A stretch of 51,249 nt of DNA from Saccharothrix obliqua (lineage in GTDB: Bacteria; Actinomycetota; Actinomycetes; Mycobacteriales; Pseudonocardiaceae): the NCBI RefSeq assembly GCF_019375475.1, contig NZ_JAHXGQ010000021.1, positions 1 to 51,249 of the forward strand. Reading direction: 5' to 3'. The position numbers and the translations under genes were made by a program. The notes under the pieces are model-generated. The model was not told where the DNA came from and did no database searches. It was given only the letters and a program-made list of their open reading frames with translations. Below are positions 41,449-50,104 of this stretch, in pieces (position 1 is the stretch's first letter; the number at the start of each line of letters is the position of its first letter).

Positions 41449-41757
41449 GTGCACGTGAGTCCCCAGCACCACCTGGTGGGCATCGACCCTTGTCCTCGTC
41501 GACGTCGCTCCGCGTGGGGAAGCGGGCGTCTCGGATTCCGGCAGCGACGTGCGGCAGCCGGAGCCGACCGTAGCGCACCGGACCGACAGGCGGGTGGCGA
41601 GCTGCACGCATGGGCCTGCACGGTGGCGGGGACTTGGCTGGGCCTGGTCACCTACGACGCGCCCTCGCCCAACCTGCACACCGTGCCCGTGCAGCACTAC
41701 GTTGACCAGGCCGCGCTCCAACCGCGTCGCAAGGGCGAGACCGAACCACCGTTCTAG
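41449..41757 (+). CDS. Hypothetical protein, 102 aa, start uncertain
   Basis: The C-terminal half is clearly coding (LHAWACTVAGTWLGLVTYDA, HTVPVQHYVDQAALQPR) and resembles small beta-rich actinomycete proteins. The N-terminal half is basic and less certain. Starts at GTG 41449 or GTG 41476 are possible, without a strong ribosome binding site. It converges on the gene ending at 41780 with a 22-bp gap. Confidence 0.5.
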   Translation: MHVSPQHHLVGIDPCPRRRRSAWGSGRLGFRQRRAAAGADRSAPDRQAGGELHAWACTVAGTWLGLVTYDAPSPNLHTVPVQHYVDQAALQPRRKGETEPPF

Positions 41758-41779
41758 GCCGGTCCGGCGGATGCTCGGG

Positions 41780-42610
41780 TCAGCGCCGCAGTGGAGGCGT
41801 GGTCTCGTCGAGGATCTGGCTGACCAGCGCCGGGGTGGGTGCGTACCCGGTGTGCTCGAACAGGGCGTCACGGACGTACTGGCGACGGGCGGGCTTGTCG
41901 TAGAGCGCGCGGAAGTCGCGGTCGTCGTCGAGCTGCTGGGCGAAGCCGTCCAGGTCGGCGTCGGTGTACGCCTGACGGGTGTCGTGCTCGACCTGGTCGT
42001 GCGCGCCCTGCAGGACGCGCCACACCAGCCGGGCCGGGAGGATGGGGTGGATTCCGCGAGCGGCTTCGGCCAGGTCCGGCAGGGTGGTGCGGGCGTAGCC
42101 GTCGCGCACACCCTTGCGGTGCTGACGCCGGTACTCGGGGTCGTCGACCAGTTGGGCGACCAGGCGGTCGATGACCTCCTGCTGTTCACCGGTCGGGTGC
42201 GGGTCGACGGCAGCCTCGGCTGCGGTGTTGGGCAGCCGGTAGTGCGGTGCCCCGGACCAGGTGTGCACGACCCCGGCGTACATGAACTGCACCACCAGGT
42301 CCTGCCCGACCACGACTTGTTCGTCAGGGTCCAGGCTCGTTCCCGGCGGGGGAACGACCTGGGCGTAGACGACACCGACGCGCAAGTCCTCGGCTTGCCC
42401 GAGGAACCACTCCAGACCGAACAGGTCCCCGTGCGGCGTGGCGAGCCCGATGGGTTCGGGGTGGATGCCGGTGGTGGGTGACAACAGGCCCGGCCAGGTC
42501 ACAGCGTCGCGCACGCGGTTGCGCACCGACGGCCACTGGCCGAACCGGGTCGTGGGCTGGAGTTCGAACGGCAGCGTCTGCTGCTCGGCTGCCGGTGGGG
42601 AGTCGGTCAT
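41780..42610 (-). CDS. Hypothetical protein, 276 aa
   Basis: Codon use is strongly coding. The first half is beta-rich (TRFGQWPSVRNRVRDAVTWP, LATPHGDLFGLEWFLGQAED, LVVQFMYAGVVHTWSGAPHY). The second half is helical and acidic (GEQQEVIDRLVAQLVDDPEY, LDGFAQQLDDDRDFRALYDK). No motif was recognised. Its ATG overlaps, on the other strand, the ATG of the possible small gene at 42609. It lies next to transfer genes, but any role is unknown. Confidence 0.72.
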   Translation of the reverse strand: MTDSPPAAEQQTLPFELQPTTRFGQWPSVRNRVRDAVTWPGLLSPTTGIHPEPIGLATPHGDLFGLEWFLGQAEDLRVGVVYAQVVPPPGTSLDPDEQVVVGQDLVVQFMYAGVVHTWSGAPHYRLPNTAAEAAVDPHPTGEQQEVIDRLVAQLVDDPEYRRQHRKGVRDGYARTTLPDLAEAARGIHPILPARLVWRVLQGAHDQVEHDTRQAYTDADLDGFAQQLDDDRDFRALYDKPARRQYVRDALFEHTGYAPTPALVSQILDETTPPLRR

Positions 42611-42758
42611 GGGAACAGAGTGTGCCCAACAGTCATCGCACCGTGACCAACGGGGGAGGGGCACCAACCCGCATTATTACGGGCTGACCTGCGGTTCTCG
42701 GCATCGCGCCTTCTGGTTCACCCTCGGCGAGGACTGGACGTGCCCGTACCATCAGTAG
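42609..42758 (+). CDS. Possible small Cys/Trp-rich protein, 49 aa
   Basis: The end of this frame, NPHYYGLTCGSRHRAFWFTL followed by GEDWTCPYHQ, resembles small zinc-binding proteins of actinomycetes, while the first 18 residues are unconvincing. There is no clear ribosome binding site. It ends 41 bp before the next plus-strand gene. Confidence 0.35.
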   Translation: MGTECAQQSSHRDQRGRGTNPHYYGLTCGSRHRAFWFTLGEDWTCPYHQ

Positions 42759-42799
42759 CCAGCCCGTGACCGCCACGGTGCCACCAGGAGGTCGGTCCG

Positions 42800-43492
42800 A
42801 TGGTGTACGGCGACAACCACGTCGACCCGGTGCGGCTGTTCGACCCGCAGCATGAAGTGCCGCCAGCCGACGCGCTGGACCTGCACTTCCCGGTGCCGAC
42901 CAGCTTGTCGCTGTTCGGCGACGCGGTCGCGCGCACCCCGGACATGGCTCACCTGCTGCCCAAGCTCGGCCAGGTCTACGAGAACGTCCTGCTGGCCACG
43001 GTGGTGCAGGTCCAGCGGGTCTGCGGCTACGTGGTGCACCCGACCTACGGCCAGCGCGCCGCGGCTCGCCTGGCGATCACCGCGATCAGCGAGAACTCCG
43101 TGCCCAATGAGTCGATCATGCGGATTCACGGCCACCTCTACGTCGGCCGCACCGCCACCTCGCTGGCCGATGGCCAGCAGCACCCGGTGAACCTCACCTG
43201 GCTGCGCCAGTTCGTCCGTGACGTGTGGACGACCTACCTGGGCAAGCTGGAGGAGGCCACGTCGGAGGAGTTCGGCCTGGTCTGGGGAGCGTTGCCCGAC
43301 AACCATCCGGCGGATCGCGAGATCGTCGAGCCGCCGTTCGCGCCGCACGTGGCGCAGCACGCCGTGCCGAACGCCGTGGTGTGCCCCGGCCGGTACGGGC
43401 CGCTGGAGCGTGTCTTGGCCGACCATCAGTGGCGCATCGGCATCGCCGAGTCCCAGGTCCGGGTTCAGGCGGAGCGCCGCCAGGCTGGCTGA
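42800..43492 (+). CDS. Relaxase-domain-like small protein, 230 aa
   Basis: The ATG has an AGGAGG site. Parts of the product line up with the relaxase domain of the MobF protein encoded next to it. LDLHFPVPTSLSLF at residues 26-39 matches the relaxase's DWTFSPPKTFS. MRIHGHLYVGRTA at 107-119 matches QLHTHVAVLNRAV, and a DG about ten residues later is shared. The first metal-ligand histidine (WEHS in the relaxase) is replaced by ISENS, and there is no N-terminal catalytic tyrosine segment, so nicking is unlikely. It converges on the relaxase gene with a 9-bp gap. A relaxase regulator or decoy is an inference. Confidence 0.6.
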   Translation: MVYGDNHVDPVRLFDPQHEVPPADALDLHFPVPTSLSLFGDAVARTPDMAHLLPKLGQVYENVLLATVVQVQRVCGYVVHPTYGQRAAARLAITAISENSVPNESIMRIHGHLYVGRTATSLADGQQHPVNLTWLRQFVRDVWTTYLGKLEEATSEEFGLVWGALPDNHPADREIVEPPFAPHVAQHAVPNAVVCPGRYGPLERVLADHQWRIGIAESQVRVQAERRQAG

Positions 43493-43501
43493 TGGCACCG
43501 G

Positions 43502-46500
43502 TCAGCGGCCCATGCCGGGGCCGCCGTGCCCGGGACCAGGGCGGTGCCAGTCATCGCGCAGGCGGCGTTCACGCTCGGAGTCGATCCGGCGGCGCTGGTT
43601 GTCGATGGTCCGCTGAAGCTCACGTGTGCGCTCGCGCGAGGCGGCCTGGGCCGGGTCCTCGCGCTGCGGGGCTGGCTGGGGAACCAGCTCGATCTGCGGC
43701 TCGTCGACCTCGCGCTCGGGCTGGCGGGTGCGCTCGGGGCCGGGGTCCTGCGTACGGTCGCGGTCGTAGCGGGTGCGCTCGGCCTCGGCCTGCTGCTCGG
43801 CGGTGTGCTCCGCCTGCTCCTGGCGGCCCTGGCGTGCGGCCTCGGCGGTTTCACGGCGTAGCCGCTGTGCGTCGGCGGCGCGGGCCTGGCGCAGCGCCTC
43901 GGCCACGGTGACGCGCTCCTCCAGCGTCGGCTCCGGCGTGGCCGCAGGCTCGATCCCCTCGTCCACGGTGGCCGTGATCTCGGCGGCGACCTCGACCCGT
44001 TCGACCTGGACGTCGTCCACGGGCTGGCGGAGCACGCGCTGCTCGACGACCGCCGACTCGGGCAGGGCGAACAGGTCGATCTGGTCGGGATCGTCGACAG
44101 CGAGCTGCTGGTCCTGGTCGACCTCGACGTCGACCACCGACGCGGACGTTGGGACCTCTGCCTGCGGGCCCTGCGCGTCGGCAGCGTGGTCGACCTCGTC
44201 GTCGAACAGCGCGCCCTGATCCGGGTCCACCTCGGCCCGGGGCTGGTCGATGGCCAGCTCCTGCTCGGCCTCGCCGGTCTTCGCGGTGACGGCCTGGTCG
44301 ACCTCGAACAGGCGCAGCTGCGGGTCCGACTCGGGAGTCGGAGTGAAGTCCCAGGTCCGGGTCGCCTCCTCGACCTTGGCCGCGGTGAACAGCGCCGTCT
44401 GCTCCTGGTCGACCGCGACGGCCTGGTCCTCGATGGCGACGGGCTCGACGGCCGTCACGGCTGCGACACCGGCGGGGCGCTCGACGCGGAACAGCACGCC
44501 CTGGTTGGGGTCGACGCCGGGCTCCTCGACGGAAGGGCCACGCAGGGCCTCGGCCCACCGCTGCCACCACCGGACGTGCTCGATCGGCTCGGCGTCGACA
44601 CCGGGCTGGTTGACCGGGTCCAGCTCCCAAGCGCGAGGCGGCTCGACGTCCTCGGGCTCCGGAGCCGAGCCCACCTCGTCGTCGGTCACGACGTCGAACA
44701 ACGACGTCTGCACCGGCTCGGGCGCGGGCTCGGGATTCAGCGGCAGGTTGCGCCGCTCCAATTCCTCGGCCGCGAGCTGGTCAGCCACCCGATAGGGCTC
44801 GGTGGCGGCGTACCAGCCCTGACGGGCGCGGTGGACCTCGTCGAGCTGGTACGCCAGCTCGGTGTAGTGGGCGGCCAGGCGCTCGGCGCGCTCGACGTCG
44901 GCCAGCGTGCGCGCGTGTTCGGGGCTGTCGGCGGGCAGCGAGTCGAGCCGGGCGCGGAACAGCACCGCGTCCTGGCTGAACTCGGCGGCCTGCTGGTTGG
45001 CTTCGCGCAGCTCCTCGGCCACGAACCGCGGTGCCCAGTTCTGCTCACGGGCCCAGCGGGCGCGCGTCTCGCGCAGCTCCGCCTCGCTGGCGGACTGGAA
45101 GTCCATCGCGTCGGCCGGGTTGCCCAGCGCGCGGTGGGCCTCGCGCCACATGATCCTGTGGAACTCGTTCTCCGGGGACGGCGCGGGGCCGATGCTGACC
45201 TGCTCGTCGGGGATGGCGTGCAGCTCGCGGTAGGCGGCGGCGACACCGGCGCGGCGCATCCACTCCTCGCGCTGCCCCGGCTCGTCCGGAACGTCGCCCA
45301 GGTACTGCTGGGCCCACGCGGGCATGTCGGCGGCGACCTGCGCGGCCAGCTCGTCTTGGCGGTCGCTGCTGGCCACGGCCAGGCCCTGCATGAACTCACC
45401 GACCGGGCCGTCCACCGGGGCCTGGAAGGTGGTCCAGTCGCGGCCGTCGACCTGCTGCTCCGGGGTGCGCTGGTCGACCTGCTTGTTCAGGCGGTAGCGC
45501 AGCACGGCCGACAAGCTGTCGGCGGTGCCCAGCTCCCGCTCGGTGACGACTTCGGCCAGCAGCGCCTCGGCGTTGTGGCCAGCCAGCTCGGCGGAGCGCA
45601 CCGCGCGCATCAGCGCCGGGTACGCCTCCTCCGCCAGCAGCTCGTCGACCTTCTCCGGACCCACCAGGCTGGCCAGGGCGTCGGTGTAGCGGTCGGCGCT
45701 GTACTCCTTGGCCACCAAGTCCCACTGAGTGCCGATCCACGCCAGGCTCTTGCCCTCGTCCTGGCTGGCGCGCATCTCCAGCTCGGCGGCGACGTCGGCG
45801 CCGGTGCGCTCCATCACCGTGGCCATCATCTCACCCGGCGTGACGTCCAGCGCCTGCTCGTGCGCGTCGGGAGCGCGCTCGGTGGCCAGGTACGCGGTGT
45901 TCTGCGCCTTGCCGCGTGTAAGGGCCACGTAGGCGTCCTCGCGCAGCGACCGGCCGTCCAGCACCGCGTGCGCGGTGTCGACGGTGCGGCCCTGGGCGGC
46001 GTGAACGGTCGAGGCGTAGGCAAGGGTCACGTGCTCGCGTACGTAGGAGTCGGGCAGGTGCGCGGTGACGCCGTTGGAGTCCTCGACCAGCAGCCGGCCC
46101 CGCTCGTCACGGCCCAGCACCTTGTAGGTCAGCCGGTTGGTCACCAAACCCTCGCCGTCGACCTGAATCGACCAGTCGTTGCGGCGGGCCTGGATGACGT
46201 CGCCGACGCTCAACGGTGTGCGGTCCTTCAGCTCCGCGATCGGCACCGGGTCGACGCGGTTCATCATGACCAGCTCGCGGCGGATGGCCTGGGACAGCTC
46301 GGCGGCTTCGGCATTGGTGCCCACGATCAGCAGTGACTCGCGTCCGGCGATCGTGTCGGCCAGGTAGGCGCGCATGGCCTCGGCGTGCATCTGCTCGATG
46401 GTGCCGCCGTGAAGTCGGCCGCGGTCTTCGTACTCGGAGACGACCGAGGTGTCGCCGGCGCGCAGCCGCAGGCTCGCCTGTCCCTCCCAAGTGCTGGGCT

Positions 46501-48649
46501 TGCTGGGGTCCTTGGTGTCGCGGAAGCGGTGCACCTCGTCCAGCTCGAACTTGCCGTTGTCGGTGGCCAGCAGGTTGAGCATCCCGCCCGCGCCCACCGC
46601 GCTGAGCTGCTGGTGGTCGCCGGTGTACAGCAGCTTGCCGCCACCGGCCTCGACCAGCCGAGAGATCCTGGCCAGCTCGTAGGTGTTGGACATGCCAGCC
46701 TCGTCGACCACGATCAGGTCGCCGGGGCGCACGTAGTCCTGGGCGACGCCGTCGGCGTCCGGCGCGAACCGCATGAGGAACTGGCTGGTGTTGATGGCCT
46801 CCAGGCCCTCCTCGGTGAGGACCTGGGTGGCGCGCTGGGAGGTGGCCAGGCCCAGCACGCGGCCGCCGAACCGGGACTCCCAGGTCTTCGACAGCACCCC
46901 GACCACCGTGGACTTGCCCGCGCCGGCGGGGCCGATGAGCACGTCACCGGCGCGGCCGGAGGAGGCGATCCCGAGGATGGCGTTGACCTGGTCCCTGCCG
47001 ATGGGCTTGGTGCCGATCTTGATGGCTTCGACCTCGGTGCGCAGCAGTTCCAGCTCGGGGCCGGTGATGCTCGGCGCGGTGCGCTGGGCGGCGCCGGCGA
47101 CGATGCGCCGCTCCGTCGACAGGTGTTCCTCGGTGGAGTACACCTCGTCGATGTGCGGGCGGTAGATGCTGCGGTCGTCCTCGGTACGGCGCAGCACCGC
47201 CGGAACCTCGACCGGGTCCTGCGGCGTGAGCGACAGCACGCCGAACTTGTTGCCCGGCTGAAGAACCTCGCGGGCCATCGCTTCCAGGACCTTGAAGCGG
47301 TTCTCGGGCAGGCCGGGGACGCTCAGGAGCTGCTTGTCAATGGCGGCGACCAGGTTGCCGACGGTCCACGTCGGGTACTGGTGCTGCACCTCCGACACCG
47401 CGCGGGCCAGGATCGCCTCGCGGTCGGCCTGGTCGGGCAGCCACCGTGCGTCGGGGTGCCCGGTCAGCGCGATCTCGGCGGCGGCGGCCTCGACGCTGTC
47501 GAGCTGCGCCAGCAGCGCGCCGCGGTGCCGCTCGGCCCAGGTCTTCACCGCCGCCGGGCCCTGCTCGGCCTGCTTGGCCTTGCGAGTCTCCAGCGTCGCG
47601 GCCTGGTGGATGGCCTTCAACGCGGCGGCCGACGGCGCCACACCGTGGCGGTCGATGTAAGCCTCGACCAGCTCGGCCGCGCGCTCCTCGACCTGCTCGC
47701 GCCGCGTGCTCGCCTGCTTCGCCAACTCCAGGTCCGCGCCGGCGATCTCGCGGGCCTTGCCGTCGGGTCGGGTGACCCACTCGTACCCCAGGTACAACCG
47801 CGACAGGTCCTCCACCGCCCGCTCGTAGACAGCGGCAGCGGCTTCCTTGATCGGCCGGAACGATCTGCCATCCAGCGCGCGGATCTTGCCGTCCGAGCTG
47901 GTCACCGCCCGGTTCAACACGGCCACGTGCGTGTGCAACTGCGGCTCGCCCTCGCGGTTGGTCGAGTGCTCCCACACCGTCATCGTGAGGCCGTCGACCT
48001 TCTCGTACTTGCCGACGCTGCGGCCGTTCTTGGTGCGGCCGTGGTAGCCGGTGCGCGTGTAGGCGGCGTGCCCCTCGGCGTAGCGCATGGTGATCTGCAC
48101 GGCCTCGTGCTGGACACGCCGCAGCACGGCCGCTTCCTCCATCCGACCGGCCTCGATCAACGCGGCGTACTGCGTGCTGAACGTCTTGGGCGGGGAGAAG
48201 GTCCAGTCGTAGTAGGCCACCGCCTGGCGGGCGTCGCCGCGCACCTGGTCGGCGATCTCGCGCTGCCGGTCCGGCGTCGCGTCGGGCTCGCGCTCCAGGG
48301 CCTCGGCCAGGCGCTGCTCGTAGTCCTTGAACCGGCGCGGCCGACGCCCCAACGCCTTGGCTTCGCCGTTCTCGTCGACCTCGGTGGGGTGCTCCAAGCG
48401 GCCGAACGCGGCGCGCACGGCCTCCTCGTCCACCACGTCGCCGTCGCGCACACCGAGCATCGCCAGGCCGCTGCCCATCCACCGGCCGGCGGCCTCGCCG
48501 TGCGAGGTGGCGGACAGGTAGTAGTCGGCTCCATCGCGCTCCGGACCGGCCTGCTGACCAGGCTCGCGGCCGTGCTCGTGCTCCGCGCAGCCCGAGCCGC
48601 GAACGAGGTAATCCACCGCGTTCGCGCCGACCGCAGTGATACGGAGCAT
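43502..48649 (-). CDS. traA: MobF-type conjugative relaxase/helicase (TraA/TrwC-like)
   Basis: The 1715-residue product starts with MLRITAVGANAVDYLVRGSG, including a candidate catalytic tyrosine, and ADYYLSATSHGEAAGRWMGS. The metal-binding histidine cluster is WEHSTNREGEPQLHTHV near residue 237. The helicase part has Walker A GPAGAGKSTVVG near 575, Walker B DLIVVDEAGMSN, TGDHQQLSAVGAGG, TVHAAQGRT and AYVALTRGKAQN near 910. The last 600 residues are acidic and repetitive, then a basic coil rich in Gln/Arg (RQAREADAQRLRRETAEAAR-like) ends the protein. It would nick at oriT, unwind and pilot the strand. No strong ribosome binding site precedes the ATG at 48649. Confidence 0.93.
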   Translation of the reverse strand: MLRITAVGANAVDYLVRGSGCAEHEHGREPGQQAGPERDGADYYLSATSHGEAAGRWMGSGLAMLGVRDGDVVDEEAVRAAFGRLEHPTEVDENGEAKALGRRPRRFKDYEQRLAEALEREPDATPDRQREIADQVRGDARQAVAYYDWTFSPPKTFSTQYAALIEAGRMEEAAVLRRVQHEAVQITMRYAEGHAAYTRTGYHGRTKNGRSVGKYEKVDGLTMTVWEHSTNREGEPQLHTHVAVLNRAVTSSDGKIRALDGRSFRPIKEAAAAVYERAVEDLSRLYLGYEWVTRPDGKAREIAGADLELAKQASTRREQVEERAAELVEAYIDRHGVAPSAAALKAIHQAATLETRKAKQAEQGPAAVKTWAERHRGALLAQLDSVEAAAAEIALTGHPDARWLPDQADREAILARAVSEVQHQYPTWTVGNLVAAIDKQLLSVPGLPENRFKVLEAMAREVLQPGNKFGVLSLTPQDPVEVPAVLRRTEDDRSIYRPHIDEVYSTEEHLSTERRIVAGAAQRTAPSITGPELELLRTEVEAIKIGTKPIGRDQVNAILGIASSGRAGDVLIGPAGAGKSTVVGVLSKTWESRFGGRVLGLATSQRATQVLTEEGLEAINTSQFLMRFAPDADGVAQDYVRPGDLIVVDEAGMSNTYELARISRLVEAGGGKLLYTGDHQQLSAVGAGGMLNLLATDNGKFELDEVHRFRDTKDPSKPSTWEGQASLRLRAGDTSVVSEYEDRGRLHGGTIEQMHAEAMRAYLADTIAGRESLLIVGTNAEAAELSQAIRRELVMMNRVDPVPIAELKDRTPLSVGDVIQARRNDWSIQVDGEGLVTNRLTYKVLGRDERGRLLVEDSNGVTAHLPDSYVREHVTLAYASTVHAAQGRTVDTAHAVLDGRSLREDAYVALTRGKAQNTAYLATERAPDAHEQALDVTPGEMMATVMERTGADVAAELEMRASQDEGKSLAWIGTQWDLVAKEYSADRYTDALASLVGPEKVDELLAEEAYPALMRAVRSAELAGHNAEALLAEVVTERELGTADSLSAVLRYRLNKQVDQRTPEQQVDGRDWTTFQAPVDGPVGEFMQGLAVASSDRQDELAAQVAADMPAWAQQYLGDVPDEPGQREEWMRRAGVAAAYRELHAIPDEQVSIGPAPSPENEFHRIMWREAHRALGNPADAMDFQSASEAELRETRARWAREQNWAPRFVAEELREANQQAAEFSQDAVLFRARLDSLPADSPEHARTLADVERAERLAAHYTELAYQLDEVHRARQGWYAATEPYRVADQLAAEELERRNLPLNPEPAPEPVQTSLFDVVTDDEVGSAPEPEDVEPPRAWELDPVNQPGVDAEPIEHVRWWQRWAEALRGPSVEEPGVDPNQGVLFRVERPAGVAAVTAVEPVAIEDQAVAVDQEQTALFTAAKVEEATRTWDFTPTPESDPQLRLFEVDQAVTAKTGEAEQELAIDQPRAEVDPDQGALFDDEVDHAADAQGPQAEVPTSASVVDVEVDQDQQLAVDDPDQIDLFALPESAVVEQRVLRQPVDDVQVERVEVAAEITATVDEGIEPAATPEPTLEERVTVAEALRQARAADAQRLRRETAEAARQGRQEQAEHTAEQQAEAERTRYDRDRTQDPGPERTRQPEREVDEPQIELVPQPAPQREDPAQAASRERTRELQRTIDNQRRRIDSERERRLRDDWHRPGPGHGGPGMGR

Positions 48650-48654
48650 GGGTA

Positions 48655-48860
48655 GATCATGACAGAAAGTGGACAGGAACGGGACACGACCCAACCATGA
48701 TCATTAACTAATGCATAGGTGTGTGGATGGTTGGCTGCGGCAAGTAAACGAGGTGAGGTGACAGCGAGTGAGTGGGCAGAGGAGTAAGTGGAAGGCTGAG
48801 TCGAGTGGGCTGGGAGTAGGAAGTGCGGTAGGAGAAGGAAGGTGCCGGGTGAGCCTGTGG
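48655..48860. other. Purine-biased leader of the relaxase gene, oriT candidate
   Basis: After an AT-rich start (CATTAACTAATGCATAG near 48702-48718), the plus strand from about 48750 to 48850 is mostly G and A, with repeated GTGAG/GAGTG elements and little C. Such strand asymmetry is absent elsewhere. MobF relaxases usually have oriT beside the relaxase gene, so this and the hairpin cluster that follows are the best oriT candidates. Confidence 0.45.
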
Positions 48861-48930
48861 TGACCACGGAGGAAGGTGACCGGGTCACGGGCAGGAGGCC
48901 GTCCAGGGCTCGTGCCCGGTCATGAACACG

Positions 48931-49404
48931 CGGCCGGGTTCGCCTCCCGGCCGTCCGCTCGGCTCTGCCGTGGCGACCACCCATCATCCGCCACGCGCCC
49001 CGCCACACCTCGCCCCTGGCCGTGCCGCGGCCAGGGGCCTCCACAACTCGACATCCGCGATGCATCCTTCGCCGGTGCCACGCGGTCCGCCAGCGGCGCT
49101 CCACCCGGCGGCGGACGATGTGAGGGGGTCTGGGGGAGAGCCTTCTCCCCCAGACCTACGGAAGCGGAAACGCGACCGGGCGGAACAGCGCCTGCCCGGC
49201 ACCGCTCCGCCCGGTTTTCGTCACGCGGCCCTCACAGGGCGCGCTTATGTTCCTCACCTCGGCTCCGGTTCGCGGTCGCTGGCGACCGGGGAACGTAGGT
49301 CAGGGGACACAACATCAGGTGATGCATCGCTGGCACGTCGCCCGTCGGGCGGTGCCCACGGCGCGGACCCGTGCCGTGAACCGGCTAGCCCCGCGGCTAG
49401 CCGG
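48931..49404. repeat. Cluster of five perfect hairpins
   Basis: The inverted repeats are CGGCCGGG/CCCGGCCG (48931-48953), CCCCTGGCC/GGCCAGGGG (49013-49037), a 13-bp pair at 49127-49156 (GGTCTGGGGGAGA), ACCGGGCGGA/TCCGCCCGGT followed by TTT (49175-49215), and CCGGCTAGCC/GGCTAGCCGG (49381-49404). No gene is supported in the interval. The last one follows the stop of the gene at 49410 and may terminate it. The others may belong to oriT or to terminators. Confidence 0.55.
49258..49328. repeat. 180-bp-offset copy of the tail of the neighbouring gene
   Basis: The segment 49258-49328 repeats 49438-49508 exactly 180 bp away. The first 25 bases from GGCTCCGGTTCGCGG are identical, and so are the last 24 (GACACAACATCAGG...) except one, while about 20 bases in the middle differ. 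It is in frame with the gene ending at 49410 and encodes DASPDVVSPDLRSPVASDRE against DASPDVVSTALQLSLASDRE in the gene. Confidence 0.75.
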
Positions 49405-49409
49405 AGCGC

Positions 49410-49976
49410 TCACGCCTTGGGCGTGGCGCTGGCCTCCTCGGGCTCCGGTTCGCGGTCGCTGGCGAGCGAGAGCTGGAGCGCGGTGGACACAACATCAGGA
49501 GATGCATCCGTGCCCGGTTCGGTGTCCGCAGATGGCATGTCCTCGGCCTCAGCCACGCCCTGTCCTCGGGCTTCGTGGGCCTCGCGGGCGTCACGCAGCA
49601 TCGCCCGCACCCGCTTCACGCCGATGCCGGTCATGGTCGACAGCTCCTCGGCGCTGCGTCGCAGACCGGTGACCTGGAGCGTGAGCAGGGCGTCGGCCTT
49701 GCGTGCCTCGACGCCCTCCAGCTTGCGCTCACCGTCCTTGCGCACCGTGGCCAACTGCGCCTCCAGGTTCTTGACCCGCCGATCGGTCTCGGCGGCGATC
49801 TCCTGGGCCTCGACCTCGGCCTCGGCGAACGCAGTCAGCGCCGCCTCTTCCTCCTGGCGCCGCTTCACCGCGTCGGCGTCGGCCTTGTCCCGGCCTTCGA
49901 GCAACCGGGCCAGCACGTCCTTCGTCGCGGCGCTCTTGCGCGGCCTGCGGGCCGTGCCCTTGTCCTCGTCCGCCAT
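49410..49976 (-). CDS. Coiled-coil protein with C-terminal HTH, 188 aa
   Basis: The ATG follows GGAGG and GGGGG. The product has a basic start (MADEDKGTARRPRKSAATKD), a coiled coil over about residues 25-95 (VKRRQEEEAALTAFAEAEVE), then a helix-turn-helix-like segment (RSAEELSTMTGIGVKRVRAM) and an acidic tail. The layout resembles nic-site or oriT-binding accessory proteins. It lies between the helicase and relaxase genes on the same strand. A palindromic operator-like repeat (50055-50072) is 79 bp upstream. The tail has been tandemly duplicated beyond its stop. Confidence 0.75.
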   Translation of the reverse strand: MADEDKGTARRPRKSAATKDVLARLLEGRDKADADAVKRRQEEEAALTAFAEAEVEAQEIAAETDRRVKNLEAQLATVRKDGERKLEGVEARKADALLTLQVTGLRRSAEELSTMTGIGVKRVRAMLRDAREAHEARGQGVAEAEDMPSADTEPGTDASPDVVSTALQLSLASDREPEPEEASATPKA

Positions 49977-50051
49977 CCCCCGACCTCCGTCTCGCACGCT
50001 GTACTCGCAGGTCAGGATAGACCGGCCCGCGCATCGCGCCCGGAACACGGA

Positions 50052-50080
50052 AAGCGTCACACCGGTGTGACGTGACGCTT
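50052..50080. repeat. GCGTCAC-type inverted repeat, copy e
   Basis: A perfect 18-bp palindrome (CGTCACACC and its complement, 50055-50072) is nested with AAGCGTCAC/GTGACGCTT arms (50052-50060 and 50072-50080). It lies 25 bp after the helicase stop and 76 bp before the coiled-coil gene start, so it could be a terminator for the first or an operator for the second. Confidence 0.65.
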
Positions 50081-50104
50081 CCGCATGACGGTGTCCGGTT
50101 GTGG

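Noticed and set aside
48922..50070. Long plus-strand frame over the HTH coiled-coil gene and hairpin cluster
   Set aside because: It is a shadow of the minus-strand gene at 49410-49976 and of GC-rich hairpins; composition and Ser/Ala/Arg-rich translation are not those of a real protein.
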